DNA from: Roseibium aestuarii
Lineage (GTDB): Bacteria > Pseudomonadota > Alphaproteobacteria > Rhizobiales > Stappiaceae
DNA length: 64,000 bases
NCBI RefSeq assembly: GCF_008477545.1
Contig: NZ_VORA01000001.1
Location: 248,001 to 312,000 of the forward strand
Reading direction: 5' to 3'
The position numbers and the translations under genes were made by a program. Below, in pieces: positions 36,565 through 44,866 of the stretch; positions within the stretch are counted from its first letter, which is position 1, and each line of letters begins with the position of its first letter. The notes below the pieces were generated by a model. It had not been told where the DNA came from and searched no databases. It was given only the letters and a program-made list of their open reading frames with translations.

Positions 36565-37905
36565 TTAGCGACCGTACACGGTATCGGGCAGCCAGAGCGC
36601 AATCTGCGGAAACAGCATGACGATCGCCAGCGCCAGGGCCATCACCGCCACGAAGGGCACGATGGAGGCATAGATGTCACGCATGTTGATGCTGGGTGGC
36701 GCCATGGCGCGCATCAGGAACAGGTTGTAGCCGAAGGGCGGTGTCATGTAGGCGATCTGGGTCGTGATCGTGTAGAGCACGCCGTACCAGATCAGCACCT
36801 CGTTGCGCGGCATGCCCAGGTCCAGCGTGCCCACCAGCGGTACATAGAGCGGGGCCACGATCACCAGCATCGCCGTGTCGTCGAGGAAGGTGCCCATCAC
36901 CAGGAACGACAGCTGCATCAGGATCAGGATGGTCCAGGGCCCGAGGCCAAGCTGTTCGGTGAAGAGGTTCTCGATTGCCTTGACCGCGCCCAGGCCGTCG
37001 AACACCGCGCCAAAGCCCAGGGCCGCCAGGATGATCCACATGAACATGCACGAGATGCCGAGCGTCTGCTTCAGGGAGGACGTCAGGATCGGATAGGTCA
37101 GGCGGCGTTTGAAGATGGCAGCCAGCAGCGCGGCCAGCGCGCCGATGGCCGAGCTTTCCACCAGGCTCGTCCAGCCATTGACGAAGGGCACCATCATGGT
37201 GGCGAAGATCGCCAGAGGCAGCAGTCCGGCAGCCAGAAGGCGATACTTCTCGCCCCGCGACACGTCGCGTTCCTCGTCCGAAAGCGGCGGGCCGAGCTCC
37301 GGTTGCAGACGGCAGCGGATCCAGATGTAGATGATGAACATCGCCGCCATCATCAGGCCCGGCAGCACGCCGGCCAGCCACAGCTGTCCCACCGGCGCGC
37401 GGGCAATCATGGCATAGAGCACCAGCACCACGGACGGCGGCACCAGAATGCCGAGCGACGATCCGGCCTGGATCACGCCGGTGACCATGCGCTTGTCGTA
37501 ACTGCGCTTGAGCAGTTCCGGCAGGGCAATGGTCGCCCCGATGGCCATGCCGGCAACCGACAGGCCGTTCATGGCGGAGATCAGCACCATGAGCAGGATG
37601 GTGCCGATGGCCAACCCACCGGGTAGCGGGCCCATCCACACATGGAACATCTTGTAGAGATCGTCGGCGATCTTCGTCTCCGACAGGATGTAGCCCATGA
37701 AGATGAACATCGGCAGCGTCAGCAGCGGGTACCACTTCATCAGCTTCATGGCGGCGGAGAAGGGAATGTCGCCGCCGCCCGTGCCCCAGAGGCAGATGGA
37801 TGCGATGGCGGCAATCGCACCGATGGCACCGAAGACGCGCTGACCGGTCAGTAGCATCAGCATCATCGACGAGAACATCAGAAGGGCGATCATCTCGTAG
37901 GACAT
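36565..37905 (-). CDS. TRAP transporter large permease (DctM)
   Basis: 446 aa from ATG 37905 (MSYEMIALLMFSSMMLM); the frame continues upstream but with no membrane-protein character. About 12 transmembrane helices, with GLSVAGMAIGATIALPELLK, GSSLGILVPPSVVLVLYA and the C-terminal IAYMTPPFGYNLFLM typical of DctM. It is the ion-coupled channel subunit. The start overlaps the stop of the small permease by 1 nt (TGATG), so translation is coupled. Confidence 0.94.
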   Translation of the reverse strand: MSYEMIALLMFSSMMLMLLTGQRVFGAIGAIAAIASICLWGTGGGDIPFSAAMKLMKWYPLLTLPMFIFMGYILSETKIADDLYKMFHVWMGPLPGGLAIGTILLMVLISAMNGLSVAGMAIGATIALPELLKRSYDKRMVTGVIQAGSSLGILVPPSVVLVLYAMIARAPVGQLWLAGVLPGLMMAAMFIIYIWIRCRLQPELGPPLSDEERDVSRGEKYRLLAAGLLPLAIFATMMVPFVNGWTSLVESSAIGALAALLAAIFKRRLTYPILTSSLKQTLGISCMFMWIILAALGFGAVFDGLGAVKAIENLFTEQLGLGPWTILILMQLSFLVMGTFLDDTAMLVIVAPLYVPLVGTLDLGMPRNEVLIWYGVLYTITTQIAYMTPPFGYNLFLMRAMAPPSINMRDIYASIVPFVAVMALALAIVMLFPQIALWLPDTVYGR

Positions 37906-38501
37906 CAGATTTCCTCTCCCTTGATGCGGGCGATGTCCTTGATCAGTTCGGAAACCGTCTGGAGTAGCATGAGAATGAAGCCGAAGAGCATGATGGCCTT
38001 GATCGGCCAGAGATAGGGGCGCCAGGCGGTCGGGCTGCGTTCGATGTAACCCATCGTTTCCTTTGCCGCGTCGGGTCCGCCGGTCACGAAGGCCGTGATC
38101 AGGTCCCACCAGAACGCGTAGGAGTTCTTGCCGAAATAGCCGAGCGAGTAGGCGGTCGAGTTCAGAGCGCCGTGGATCAGCACGCCGATGTAGAACACCA
38201 GCAACAGCACGGTGAAGGCATCGACCCACGCCTTCTTGCGATGGGACCATTCCGCGTAGAACAGGTCCATGCGCACGTTCGCGCCCATCTGGATCGAGTA
38301 GGGGCCGCCGAGCACGTAATAGGCGACCATTGCAAACTGGGCCATTTCCAGGGTCCAGAGCGAGGGGTCGAAGAAGGCCTTGGAGGCCGACGACCACAGC
38401 AGGATCCCGGCCATGACGAAGACACCCCAGATCATCAGGCGTCCGAGGCCGGCATTGAAGCCGTCGACGGCGCGCACATAGGCGCAGGCAAGCTTACGCA
38501 T
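37905..38501 (-). CDS. TRAP transporter small permease (DctQ)
   Basis: 198 aa with four hydrophobic helices and the DctQ hallmark MGANVRMDLFYAEWSHRKKAWVD. GGAGG lies 6 nt before the ATG. It is somewhat longer than many DctQ proteins because of a loop between helices 3 and 4 (~125-155). It overlaps the amidohydrolase gene by 8 nt and the large permease by 1 nt. Confidence 0.92.
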   Translation of the reverse strand: MRKLACAYVRAVDGFNAGLGRLMIWGVFVMAGILLWSSASKAFFDPSLWTLEMAQFAMVAYYVLGGPYSIQMGANVRMDLFYAEWSHRKKAWVDAFTVLLLVFYIGVLIHGALNSTAYSLGYFGKNSYAFWWDLITAFVTGGPDAAKETMGYIERSPTAWRPYLWPIKAIMLFGFILMLLQTVSELIKDIARIKGEEI

Positions 38502-39285
38502 GCGTGCCTCCCGATCGGTCCAGCCCCGCGAGCGCGTCCTTCAGCAGCGGTGCAAGCAGGCGCGCCCAGCCCTGTTCCTGGGCCGGCGTCTTCAGCAGGT
38601 CGTTGCGGATCTCGATCATCAGATGCGGCAGTCCGAGCGACTGGGCATGACGATCAAGCGAATAGAACACCCCGTCAGCCGGGGAATAGGGCTCGTTGTC
38701 GCCCACCACATGGGTGGTGGTGTCGGCAAGCGCCTTGAGCACGGGGGCCGCGAGCGCAGGATCCCGGTCATGGATCAGCCCGATCTCCCAGGGGCGCGAG
38801 ACGCCCTTGTAGACGGGGGTGAAACTGTGCAGGGACACGACCGCCGGCCGCAGCCCGGCAGCGCATCTTGCACTGATCACCGCTTCGGCGGCCGCATGAA
38901 ACGGAACATGGGCCAGATTGATGCGGTGACGCCGAGCCGCTTCGTCGAGATCCGCATTGCCCGGAATGTCGGTCAGCTCGCTGCGCACCGGAATGAGATC
39001 CGGCGCGTCGGTCTCGCGGTTGCAGTCGATCAGCAGCCGGGAGAGACCGGAGGCAACGAGCGGGCTGTCGAGCAGGCCGGCCAGGGCGCGGGCAACGCCG
39101 AGCGCACCCGGATCCCACGCGATGTGGCTGCTCAGTGCCTCACTGTCGAGGCCGAGCGTTCCCATGGAAGGCGGAATGTAGTTGCTGGCGTGTTCGCACA
39201 GGAACACAAAGCCTCCCGCCCCGGTTTCGTTCTCGATTCCGACCGGCGCATAGGTCTCCCCTACGGCCGATGACCCATATGCCAT
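38494..39285 (-). CDS. N-formylglutamate amidohydrolase-family hydrolase
   Basis: 263 aa. Zinc-peptidase-like fold with FLCEHASNYIP (metal His/Glu), LIDCNRETDAPDLIP, VSLHSFTPVYKG and EIRNDLL. Characterised members release glutamate from N-formylglutamate in histidine breakdown, but there are no hut genes here. As first gene of an operon with a gamma-glutamyl-amine ligase and two dehydrogenases, it could instead cleave the final gamma-glutamyl amide; that is inference. Divergent from the RpiR regulator. Confidence 0.85.
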   Translation of the reverse strand: MAYGSSAVGETYAPVGIENETGAGGFVFLCEHASNYIPPSMGTLGLDSEALSSHIAWDPGALGVARALAGLLDSPLVASGLSRLLIDCNRETDAPDLIPVRSELTDIPGNADLDEAARRHRINLAHVPFHAAAEAVISARCAAGLRPAVVSLHSFTPVYKGVSRPWEIGLIHDRDPALAAPVLKALADTTTHVVGDNEPYSPADGVFYSLDRHAQSLGLPHLMIEIRNDLLKTPAQEQGWARLLAPLLKDALAGLDRSGGTHA

Positions 39286-39337
39286 CAGCTGGTCCCCTCA
39301 GCTGGTCCGGCGCATCGGAAGGCGTTGTATGTTTTAT

Positions 39338-39367
39338 TACAAAATGCGCCGAACAAAGAATTTTGTA
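39338..39367. promoter_or_regulatory. Candidate operator in the RpiR/operon divergent region
   Basis: Inverted repeat TACAAAAT (39338-39345) and ATTTTGTA (39360-39367) with a 14-nt spacer, in a locally AT-rich stretch of the 192-bp divergent intergenic region. Placement suits a site for the adjacent RpiR-family protein. Confidence 0.5.
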
Positions 39368-39477
39368 TGATTTGAAACGGATCTCGGTTTTATTGTCAAA
39401 CGCAAAACAGCGAATGGGTCGCAAATTCGGAACCGCGCCCGGTCACGGGTCGGTGAGCCGAGCTTGGTTCGGAGCGG

Positions 39478-40374
39478 GTGTCGGACAACGTGTCGGGGAC
39501 GTGGCGGATGGAGCGGAATCTGCGTCAGGAAATCGAGGAGCGCCTTGATCAGTTCACGGCGACCGAACGCCGTGCGGCCCTGGCGCTTCTGTCCACCTAT
39601 CCGCTGCTGGGTCTGGCAACCGTCGCTGGCTTCGCCAAGGATTCCGGGGTCAGTCCGCCGACCATCCTGCGCTTCGTCTCGCGTCTGGGGTTCTCCTCTT
39701 ACGCCGAGTTTCAGACCCGTCTGCGCAGCGAGCTTCAGACGCAGCTCTCCACGCCGCTGGCGCGCAGTTCCATGCTCTCAGACGAGGATACCGGGGCAGG
39801 GGACCCGTTCGTCGATCAGCTCCTGAGCAATCTGCGGGACACATTTGCCAGCCTGCCGCGTGCGGAGATCGAGGCCTTCGTCCGCCTGCTGGCGGATGAA
39901 CGCAAGACCCTGCATCTGATCGGTGGCCGTTTCACCGACGCGCTCGCCCGCTACATGGCCGCCCATCTGCGCATCGTGCGCCCGAATGTGCTGCATGTTG
40001 CCGGCCAGCACGGCAACTGGCTCGATCAGCTCATCGGACTGGGGGTGAAGGATGTGGTGGTGATCTTCGACATCCGGCGCTACCAGACCGAGATCATCCA
40101 TTTTGCCGAGGCTGCGGCCGATCAGGGAGCAACGGTGGCCCTGATCACAGACAGCTGGCGCTCGCCCATCGCCCGCGTTGCGGCCCATGTGCTGCCCGCT
40201 CAGGTGGCGGTTCCCTCTCCGTGGGATTCCTCCACGGCGCTCATGGCCATCGCGGAAATGCTGATCGCAGGCGTCACCCGCCTCAATCCGGAGCGCAGCC
40301 GCACCCGCATGAAGGCACTCGAAGAGCTGCGCAATGCCCATGATCCGCTGCGCCGGTCGCCGGATCAGGTCTAG
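39478..40374 (+). CDS. MurR/RpiR-family transcriptional regulator
   Basis: 298 aa from GTG 39478; ATG 39508 is an alternative start and neither has a strong SD. N-terminal HTH_6 domain with LATVAGFAKDSGVSPPTILRFVSRLGF, then a SIS domain (~130-270) containing LHLIGGRFTDALARYMA and DVVVIFDIRRYQTEI. SIS domains in this family usually bind phosphosugars, but some RpiR regulators control amine and TRAP-transporter operons. It is divergent from the TRAP/ligase operon and is its likely regulator. Confidence 0.92.
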   Translation: MSDNVSGTWRMERNLRQEIEERLDQFTATERRAALALLSTYPLLGLATVAGFAKDSGVSPPTILRFVSRLGFSSYAEFQTRLRSELQTQLSTPLARSSMLSDEDTGAGDPFVDQLLSNLRDTFASLPRAEIEAFVRLLADERKTLHLIGGRFTDALARYMAAHLRIVRPNVLHVAGQHGNWLDQLIGLGVKDVVVIFDIRRYQTEIIHFAEAAADQGATVALITDSWRSPIARVAAHVLPAQVAVPSPWDSSTALMAIAEMLIAGVTRLNPERSRTRMKALEELRNAHDPLRRSPDQV

Positions 40375-40389
40375 GACTGAGAGCGAGTG

Positions 40390-40415
40390 CAGTCAGCCAG
40401 TCCAGTCAGCCAGTC
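40390..40415. repeat. 13-bp perfect tandem duplication
   Basis: CAGTCAGCCAGTC occurs twice head to tail between the RpiR gene and the following terminator. No coding role. Confidence 0.7.
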
Positions 40416-40465
40416 TGGTCGGCCAAGCCAGACCGTGAAAGCCCGTATTCTCAAGCGCACATGCC

Positions 40466-40495
40466 AAACGCCGGCCCGAAGAGCCGGCGTTCTTT
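40466..40495 (+). terminator. Rho-independent terminator after the RpiR gene
   Basis: AACGCCGGC, 7-nt loop, GCCGGCGTT, then CTTTC. It lies between the convergent RpiR and cold-shock genes and can serve both. Confidence 0.75.
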
Positions 40496-40592
40496 CATAT
40501 CGGTCGGGCGATCCCGAGGGAAAACGCCCGTTTTGGCAGGGAGGGGAGGGCGCGTCGTCGCGCCGTCCCCGCAACCTGCCGAAAGCCTGAGG

Positions 40593-40805
40593 TCAGGCGA
40601 GCTCGAGCTGAGCCGCCTGCTTGCCGCGGCCGCGGCGATCGTCTTCGGCCACGAAGGAGATCTTTGCGCCCTCTTCCGGGGTCGGAAGACCGGCCTGCTC
40701 GAAAGCGGTGATGTGAACGAACACGTCCTTGCCGCCATCGGCCGGGGTGATGAACCCGAAACCGCGATCATGGTTGAAGAACTTGATGGTGCCGTTCTGA
40801 CGCAT
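40593..40805 (-). CDS. Cold-shock domain protein (CspA family)
   Basis: 70 aa, a single cold-shock domain with RNP1-like RGFGFIT and RNP2-like DVFVHI. CspA-type proteins bind single-stranded RNA and DNA and relieve RNA structure. The start MRQNGTIKFFNHD is the standard one. A possible promoter 175 bp upstream implies a long 5' leader, as in many csp mRNAs. Confidence 0.95.
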   Translation of the reverse strand: MRQNGTIKFFNHDRGFGFITPADGGKDVFVHITAFEQAGLPTPEEGAKISFVAEDDRRGRGKQAAQLELA

Positions 40806-41226
40806 GGGTAACCTTTCCGTTGGTTGCGGCTGTCCCTTGAGACACTCCCAAGGATTGCCTGGTACGAGCAGTCAGCTAGAGACGGAAAAGCTTGGCAATT
40901 CAGAGCCCTTTGTATCGGGCCGAAAACAGTCTTCACCGGGTCTAAGTCACGTCCCGCTCGGCAGACACTGCCGATAAGGGAATGATAGGTGTGCGAGGCA
41001 GCGATTACAAGCATGCCTTTTGGTCGGATGCGCCTGCAAACCCACGCTGTGCTGCGATTCATCTTCGGGAAAACAAGGAAAATCGCAGTCGCGCCGAAAA
41101 TTAGGCGGGATTGTGACCGGAGTCACATCGATGTTTCGATATCTTCCTTAAGGTCACTTTCATCGAGGCGAGGCCAGATCACTCGGATTGAAACAGGGCC
41201 AGCCTCTCGAGAAGGAGGATGTCACC
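40806..41226. promoter_or_regulatory. Intergenic region with csp leader/promoter and BA14K promoter
   Basis: 421 bp between divergent genes. On the minus strand TTGTAA (41005-41010), 17 nt, TATCAT (40982-40987) fits a sigma-70 promoter for the cold-shock gene and would give a leader of about 170 nt. The right part holds the CRP-type site at 41112-41127. No gene seen. Confidence 0.5.
41112..41127. promoter_or_regulatory. CRP/FNR-type site upstream of the BA14K gene
   Basis: TGTGACCGGAGTCACA, a perfect match to TGTGA-N6-TCACA with fully symmetric TGTGAC/GTCACA arms. It is centred about 107 bp before the BA14K ATG and about 110 bp upstream of the proposed csp promoter. Confidence 0.6.
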
Positions 41227-41568
41227 ATGTTCAAGTCTTTCGCAAAGTCCGCCGTCGCCGGCGCTCTCGCCCTCACCGTCCTGGCGGCCACCGCCCCTGT
41301 TCAGTCTGCCCATGCCGGCAACTCCGGTGCAGCCCTTGTCGGCGGCTTTGTCGCCGGCGCCATTGTCGGCGGGGCCCTGGCGCAACCGCGCGGCTATTAC
41401 GCTCCGGCGCCGGCCCCGCGCTATCACCATCCGGTCCGGGCCTATGGCTATCGCCCCGCCCCCTGGTCGCCTGAGTGGTATCGCTACTGCTCCGCCCGCT
41501 ACCGGTCCTTCGATCCGCGGTCGGGTTACTTCCTGGCCTATTCGGGAGAATACCGCTTCTGCCGCTGA
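41227..41568 (+). CDS. BA14K-family secreted protein
   Basis: 113 aa from ATG 41227, with GAAGGAGGA just upstream. Signal peptide to about AHAGN, a Gly/Ala-rich hydrophobic stretch (ALVGGFVAGAIVGGALA), a Pro/Tyr/His-rich linker, and a C-terminal motif WYRYCSARYRSFDPRSGYFLAY with two cysteines, diagnostic of BA14K. The family, named from a Brucella immunoreactive lectin-like protein, is common in Hyphomicrobiales. Its molecular role here is unknown. Confidence 0.9.
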   Translation: MFKSFAKSAVAGALALTVLAATAPVQSAHAGNSGAALVGGFVAGAIVGGALAQPRGYYAPAPAPRYHHPVRAYGYRPAPWSPEWYRYCSARYRSFDPRSGYFLAYSGEYRFCR

Positions 41569-41681
41569 GCCGTAATACAAGCGGATGCCCCGAGGGACAG
41601 CCCCGGCGGGTGCGCAAGCCCCGGCGATCAGGTTCTGCCAGCCTGATCGCCGGGGCAAGCCATAACCGGTGCCGGAGGTCG

Positions 41682-42137
41682 TCAGACGGCGGTGTTCAGC
41701 GCGCGGCGCATCATCGGGTCGAGCTGATTGAGAAAGCGGGACCTGTCGGCTTTGCTGAAGGCCGGTCCGCCTTCGCGGATGGCCCCGATCTCCCGCAGAT
41801 GCGTGTTGAGATCGCGCACTGCGAGGCGCATGCCCATGGCGGCCTCGGCGAAGGGCTTGCCATTGGGCGAGATGACCTGAGCCCCGGCCGCGACACAGCG
41901 CGAGGCAAGAGGCACATCCGCCGTCACCACCACATCGCCCGGGCCCGCCCGTTCGGCGATCCAGTTGTCGGCCTCATCCGGCCCTTCCGCCACGACCACC
42001 CGCTGCACGACCGGACTGTCCGGCAGCCGGAACCAGGCATTCGAGACCATGATGACGGGAACATCGAACCGCTCTCCCACCCGGATCGCCTCGTCCTTCA
42101 CCGGGCAGGCATCGGCGTCCACATAAAGCGTTGTCAT
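41682..42137 (-). CDS. YaiI/YqxD-family protein (DUF188, PIN-like)
   Basis: 151 aa. Begins MTTLYVDADACPVKDEA and contains GPDEADNWIAERAGPGDVVVTADVPLA and NGKPF, the conserved acidic motifs of DUF188, a PIN/NYN-like nuclease fold whose substrate is unknown. The ATG overlaps the stop of the upstream flavoprotein gene by 4 nt (ATGA), so the two are translationally coupled. Confidence 0.93.
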   Translation of the reverse strand: MTTLYVDADACPVKDEAIRVGERFDVPVIMVSNAWFRLPDSPVVQRVVVAEGPDEADNWIAERAGPGDVVVTADVPLASRCVAAGAQVISPNGKPFAEAAMGMRLAVRDLNTHLREIGAIREGGPAFSKADRSRFLNQLDPMMRRALNTAV

Positions 42138-43366
42138 GGCAGGGTTTCTCCCCTCGTCAGCCGTGCGGCCATGCTTCGTCCGGCGTGAACGCCCATGGCC
42201 ATGCAGGCCTGAAGCAGATATCCGCCGGTCGGCGCTTCCCAGTCGAGCATCTCGCCGGCAAGGAACAGGCCCGGCACCTTGCGGGTCATCAGCGTGTCGT
42301 CCAGCTCATCGAGGCAGACCCCTCCCGCGCTGGAGATGGCCCGGTCGATCGGATAGGACGCTGACAAGCTGAGCGGCACGGACTTGATCCGGGCGGCAAG
42401 CTGATCCGCCTGCTTCGGCAAGGGCGTGCCGTCTTCATGCAGCAGGGCGACTTCGGCGCCCGTCAGGCCGGCGGCCTTTCTCAGGAAGGAGCCGAGCGAC
42501 TGGCGGCCGGGGCCTTTCTCCAGCCGGCGGGCAAGTGCCTCCACGGTGAGATCCGGCCGGAGGTCGATCCCGATCCTTGCAACACCCTCGCTCTCGATCG
42601 CCTGCCGGATCGCAGTGCCGAGTGCATAGACCACGCCCCCCTCGATCCCTTGCGCGGAAATCACGGCTTCTCCCATGCGCGACAGATCGCCGAGCGTCAG
42701 GCGGATGCGCTTGAGCGGCGTCCCGGCGTGTCGGTCGCGCAGATGCTCCGACCAGTCGCAGAGAAACCCGCAATTCGCCGCCCGGAAGGCCTTGATCTTG
42801 AGCGCGAGCCGGTCCTGCAACAGGGGAACCCAGCCGGCGTCGCTGCCGAGCTTCGGCCAGCTTGCCCCGCCGAGCGCCAGCAGCACGACGCGGGCGTCGA
42901 GGATCTCCTCATGGCCTTGCCCATCACTCAGGGTGACGGTGAACCCGTCAGGCCGTGGCTCCAGTCCGCTCAGCCTGGTCTTCAGGCGCAGTTCGGACCC
43001 CTGGTCGCTCAGGCGCGCCAGCCAGGCACGGAGCAGGGGCGAGGCCTTCATCGCCTGCGGGAAGACCCGGCCACTGCTGCCGACGAAGGTCGGCTGCCCC
43101 AGGCCCTCGCACCAGTCGCGCAGGTCCTGCGGGGTGAAGGCACGGATCATGGGGGCAAGAAACTCTTGAGCCTCGCCGTAGCGGCGCAGGAAGGGATCGA
43201 GCGCCTCGCTGTGGGTCAGGTTCAGCCCACCGCGCCCGGCCATGAGGAATTTGCGGGCAGGCGAGGGCATCTGGTCAACGACCAGCACGGAGTGACCGGA
43301 GGTGGAGAGAACCTCGGCGGCCATGAGCCCGGCCGGGCCGGCGCCGATGATGAGTGCGTCTGGCAT
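42134..43366 (-). CDS. TIGR03862-type flavoprotein (HI0933 superfamily)
   Basis: 410 aa. N-terminal FAD motif GAGPAGLMAAEVL, then KFLMAGRGGLNLTHSE, FVGSSGRVFPQAMKASPLLRAW split in the usual way, ALGGASWPKLGSDAGW, and the C-terminal FLAGEMLDWEAPTGGYLLQA. Function unknown; related to but distinct from the flavoprotein at 19890-21077. It is coupled to the DUF188 gene downstream. Confidence 0.9.
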   Translation of the reverse strand: MPDALIIGAGPAGLMAAEVLSTSGHSVLVVDQMPSPARKFLMAGRGGLNLTHSEALDPFLRRYGEAQEFLAPMIRAFTPQDLRDWCEGLGQPTFVGSSGRVFPQAMKASPLLRAWLARLSDQGSELRLKTRLSGLEPRPDGFTVTLSDGQGHEEILDARVVLLALGGASWPKLGSDAGWVPLLQDRLALKIKAFRAANCGFLCDWSEHLRDRHAGTPLKRIRLTLGDLSRMGEAVISAQGIEGGVVYALGTAIRQAIESEGVARIGIDLRPDLTVEALARRLEKGPGRQSLGSFLRKAAGLTGAEVALLHEDGTPLPKQADQLAARIKSVPLSLSASYPIDRAISSAGGVCLDELDDTLMTRKVPGLFLAGEMLDWEAPTGGYLLQACMAMGVHAGRSMAARLTRGETLP

Positions 43367-43618
43367 GTCGCTCTTATAGCGGGGTTTGCCGGGGAATGAA
43401 GGTGGAAATGAAAAGCCAGCACTCCCTGTAATTCCTTACACGGTAAGGGAGAAGTAGAAACCCGTATCGGGCGAAATTAGCAATTTCCTAGGACTCTTTC
43501 GGACATTATTTCTTCAGGGAGTAGACAAGCGGACCGCAAGTCTTTCGCGATGGCCCTGCTTTTTGACGGCGACTGGTCCGCATGGTGCGTCGATGAAGCG
43601 TGGCGCAGGAGGAACTTG

Positions 43619-44818
43619 ATGGCGAAACCCTTGAAGACTTTGGTAGTCGTGGATGATGATCCGAAGGTCTTGCAGGCGTTCCAGCGTCTGTTCGAGGGAC
43701 GCTTTACGGTCGAGACCTTCCCGGAGACCGAGGAGGCTCTTCGCTACCTCAAGGACCATCCCGGTTCGGCGGTGATCGTGTCCTGCCTCAATTTGCCCGG
43801 TCGTGGTGGAGTCGGTTTCCTCAAGGCGTCCCAACCCTTCGCAAACATGGCCGCGCGTATCCTGCTGACGGCCGATACCTCCATCGACATGGTGAAGCGG
43901 GCGGTCAATGACAGCTCCATCTTCATGCTGCTGAATAAACCCTGTTCTTCCTCCGAGATCGCCTCGGCGGTGGAGGCCGGGCTCGCCCATCACGAGAAAA
44001 TGGTCCATGACCGGATGATGCTGGAACGAACCCTTTCCGGTTCGGTCAAGCTGCTGATCGACATGCTGGGCCTCTTCCATGCGGAAGCCTTCCGCCGCAC
44101 CCACATCATTCGCCCCCAGGCGGTGACCATTGCCCGAAAGCTCGGCATGAAACGCACCTGGGAACTGGAAATGGCGGTCATGTTCTCGCCCCTGGGCGAG
44201 GCCCTGCTGCCGAAGGAAATTCTGGCGCGCTATCGCGGCGCCAAGAGCCTGACTGACCAGCAGCGGGCGATCCTTGCCTCGGCGCCGGGACAGACCCGCG
44301 ATCTTCTCAACAACATTCCCCAGCTGGAAAAGGTCGCGGAAGCCATCTTTTATTCTGGCCGCGGGTTCGATGGATCCGGCTATCCGGAAGATGGGCCCAC
44401 CGGCAAGGACATCCCGCTGACCGCCCGCATCCTGAAGCTGCTGACCGACCTGTGGTACGCCAGCCCGGAAAACGGCATCGACGCGGCGGCCTTCGAGGCC
44501 CTCGCCATCAACAAGCGTCAGTATGACCCGGAGCTCCTCGCCATTGCCCGCGAGACCCTGCTGACGGACGAAGAGGCGACGGCGGAAGAGGAGAAGATCT
44601 CCCTCTGCTACATCCGGGCCCTACGTCCGGGTGATATCCTGGTGGACGATGTCCTCACCGAAGGCACCCTCGAACTGGTGCTCTCGCGTGGGCATGAGCT
44701 GACCCGCACGACCATTCGCCGGCTGGATCACTACAATCACGTGGCCGGGATCCGTCAGCCGATTCGCGTTCACCGCAACACCCGGCCCGAGATGGCGCTG
44801 GAGCCCATGTCTGCCTGA
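43619..44818 (+). CDS. Pseudo-receiver / degenerate HD-GYP protein
   Basis: 399 aa from ATG 43619, chosen for the AGGAGG SD. The N-terminal receiver domain (~6-120) keeps the acidic pocket (VVVDDDPK), Thr84 and Lys107, but the phosphoacceptor Asp is Cys56 (VIVSCLNLPG). The C-terminal domain (~140-330) aligns with HD-GYP phosphodiesterases by FDGSGYPEDGPTGKDIPLTARIL, yet the metal-binding HD is replaced (MFSPLGEALLP for the usual LLHDIGK). It is therefore unlikely to be phosphorylated on Asp or to cleave c-di-GMP, and may act as a binding or scaffold protein. A short domain follows (CYIRALRPGDILVDDV). Monocistronic. Confidence 0.85.
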   Translation: MAKPLKTLVVVDDDPKVLQAFQRLFEGRFTVETFPETEEALRYLKDHPGSAVIVSCLNLPGRGGVGFLKASQPFANMAARILLTADTSIDMVKRAVNDSSIFMLLNKPCSSSEIASAVEAGLAHHEKMVHDRMMLERTLSGSVKLLIDMLGLFHAEAFRRTHIIRPQAVTIARKLGMKRTWELEMAVMFSPLGEALLPKEILARYRGAKSLTDQQRAILASAPGQTRDLLNNIPQLEKVAEAIFYSGRGFDGSGYPEDGPTGKDIPLTARILKLLTDLWYASPENGIDAAAFEALAINKRQYDPELLAIARETLLTDEEATAEEEKISLCYIRALRPGDILVDDVLTEGTLELVLSRGHELTRTTIRRLDHYNHVAGIRQPIRVHRNTRPEMALEPMSA

Positions 44819-44866
44819 TAGGTCGGCCTGAGACGTCTTCCTGACGGGGTTGCATGGCGCTGCCGG

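Noticed and set aside
43434..43448. CCTTAC-ACG-GTAAGG inverted repeat between the flavoprotein and the pseudo-receiver gene
   Set aside because: Short arms and no T-run; could be chance, so not listed as an operator or terminator.
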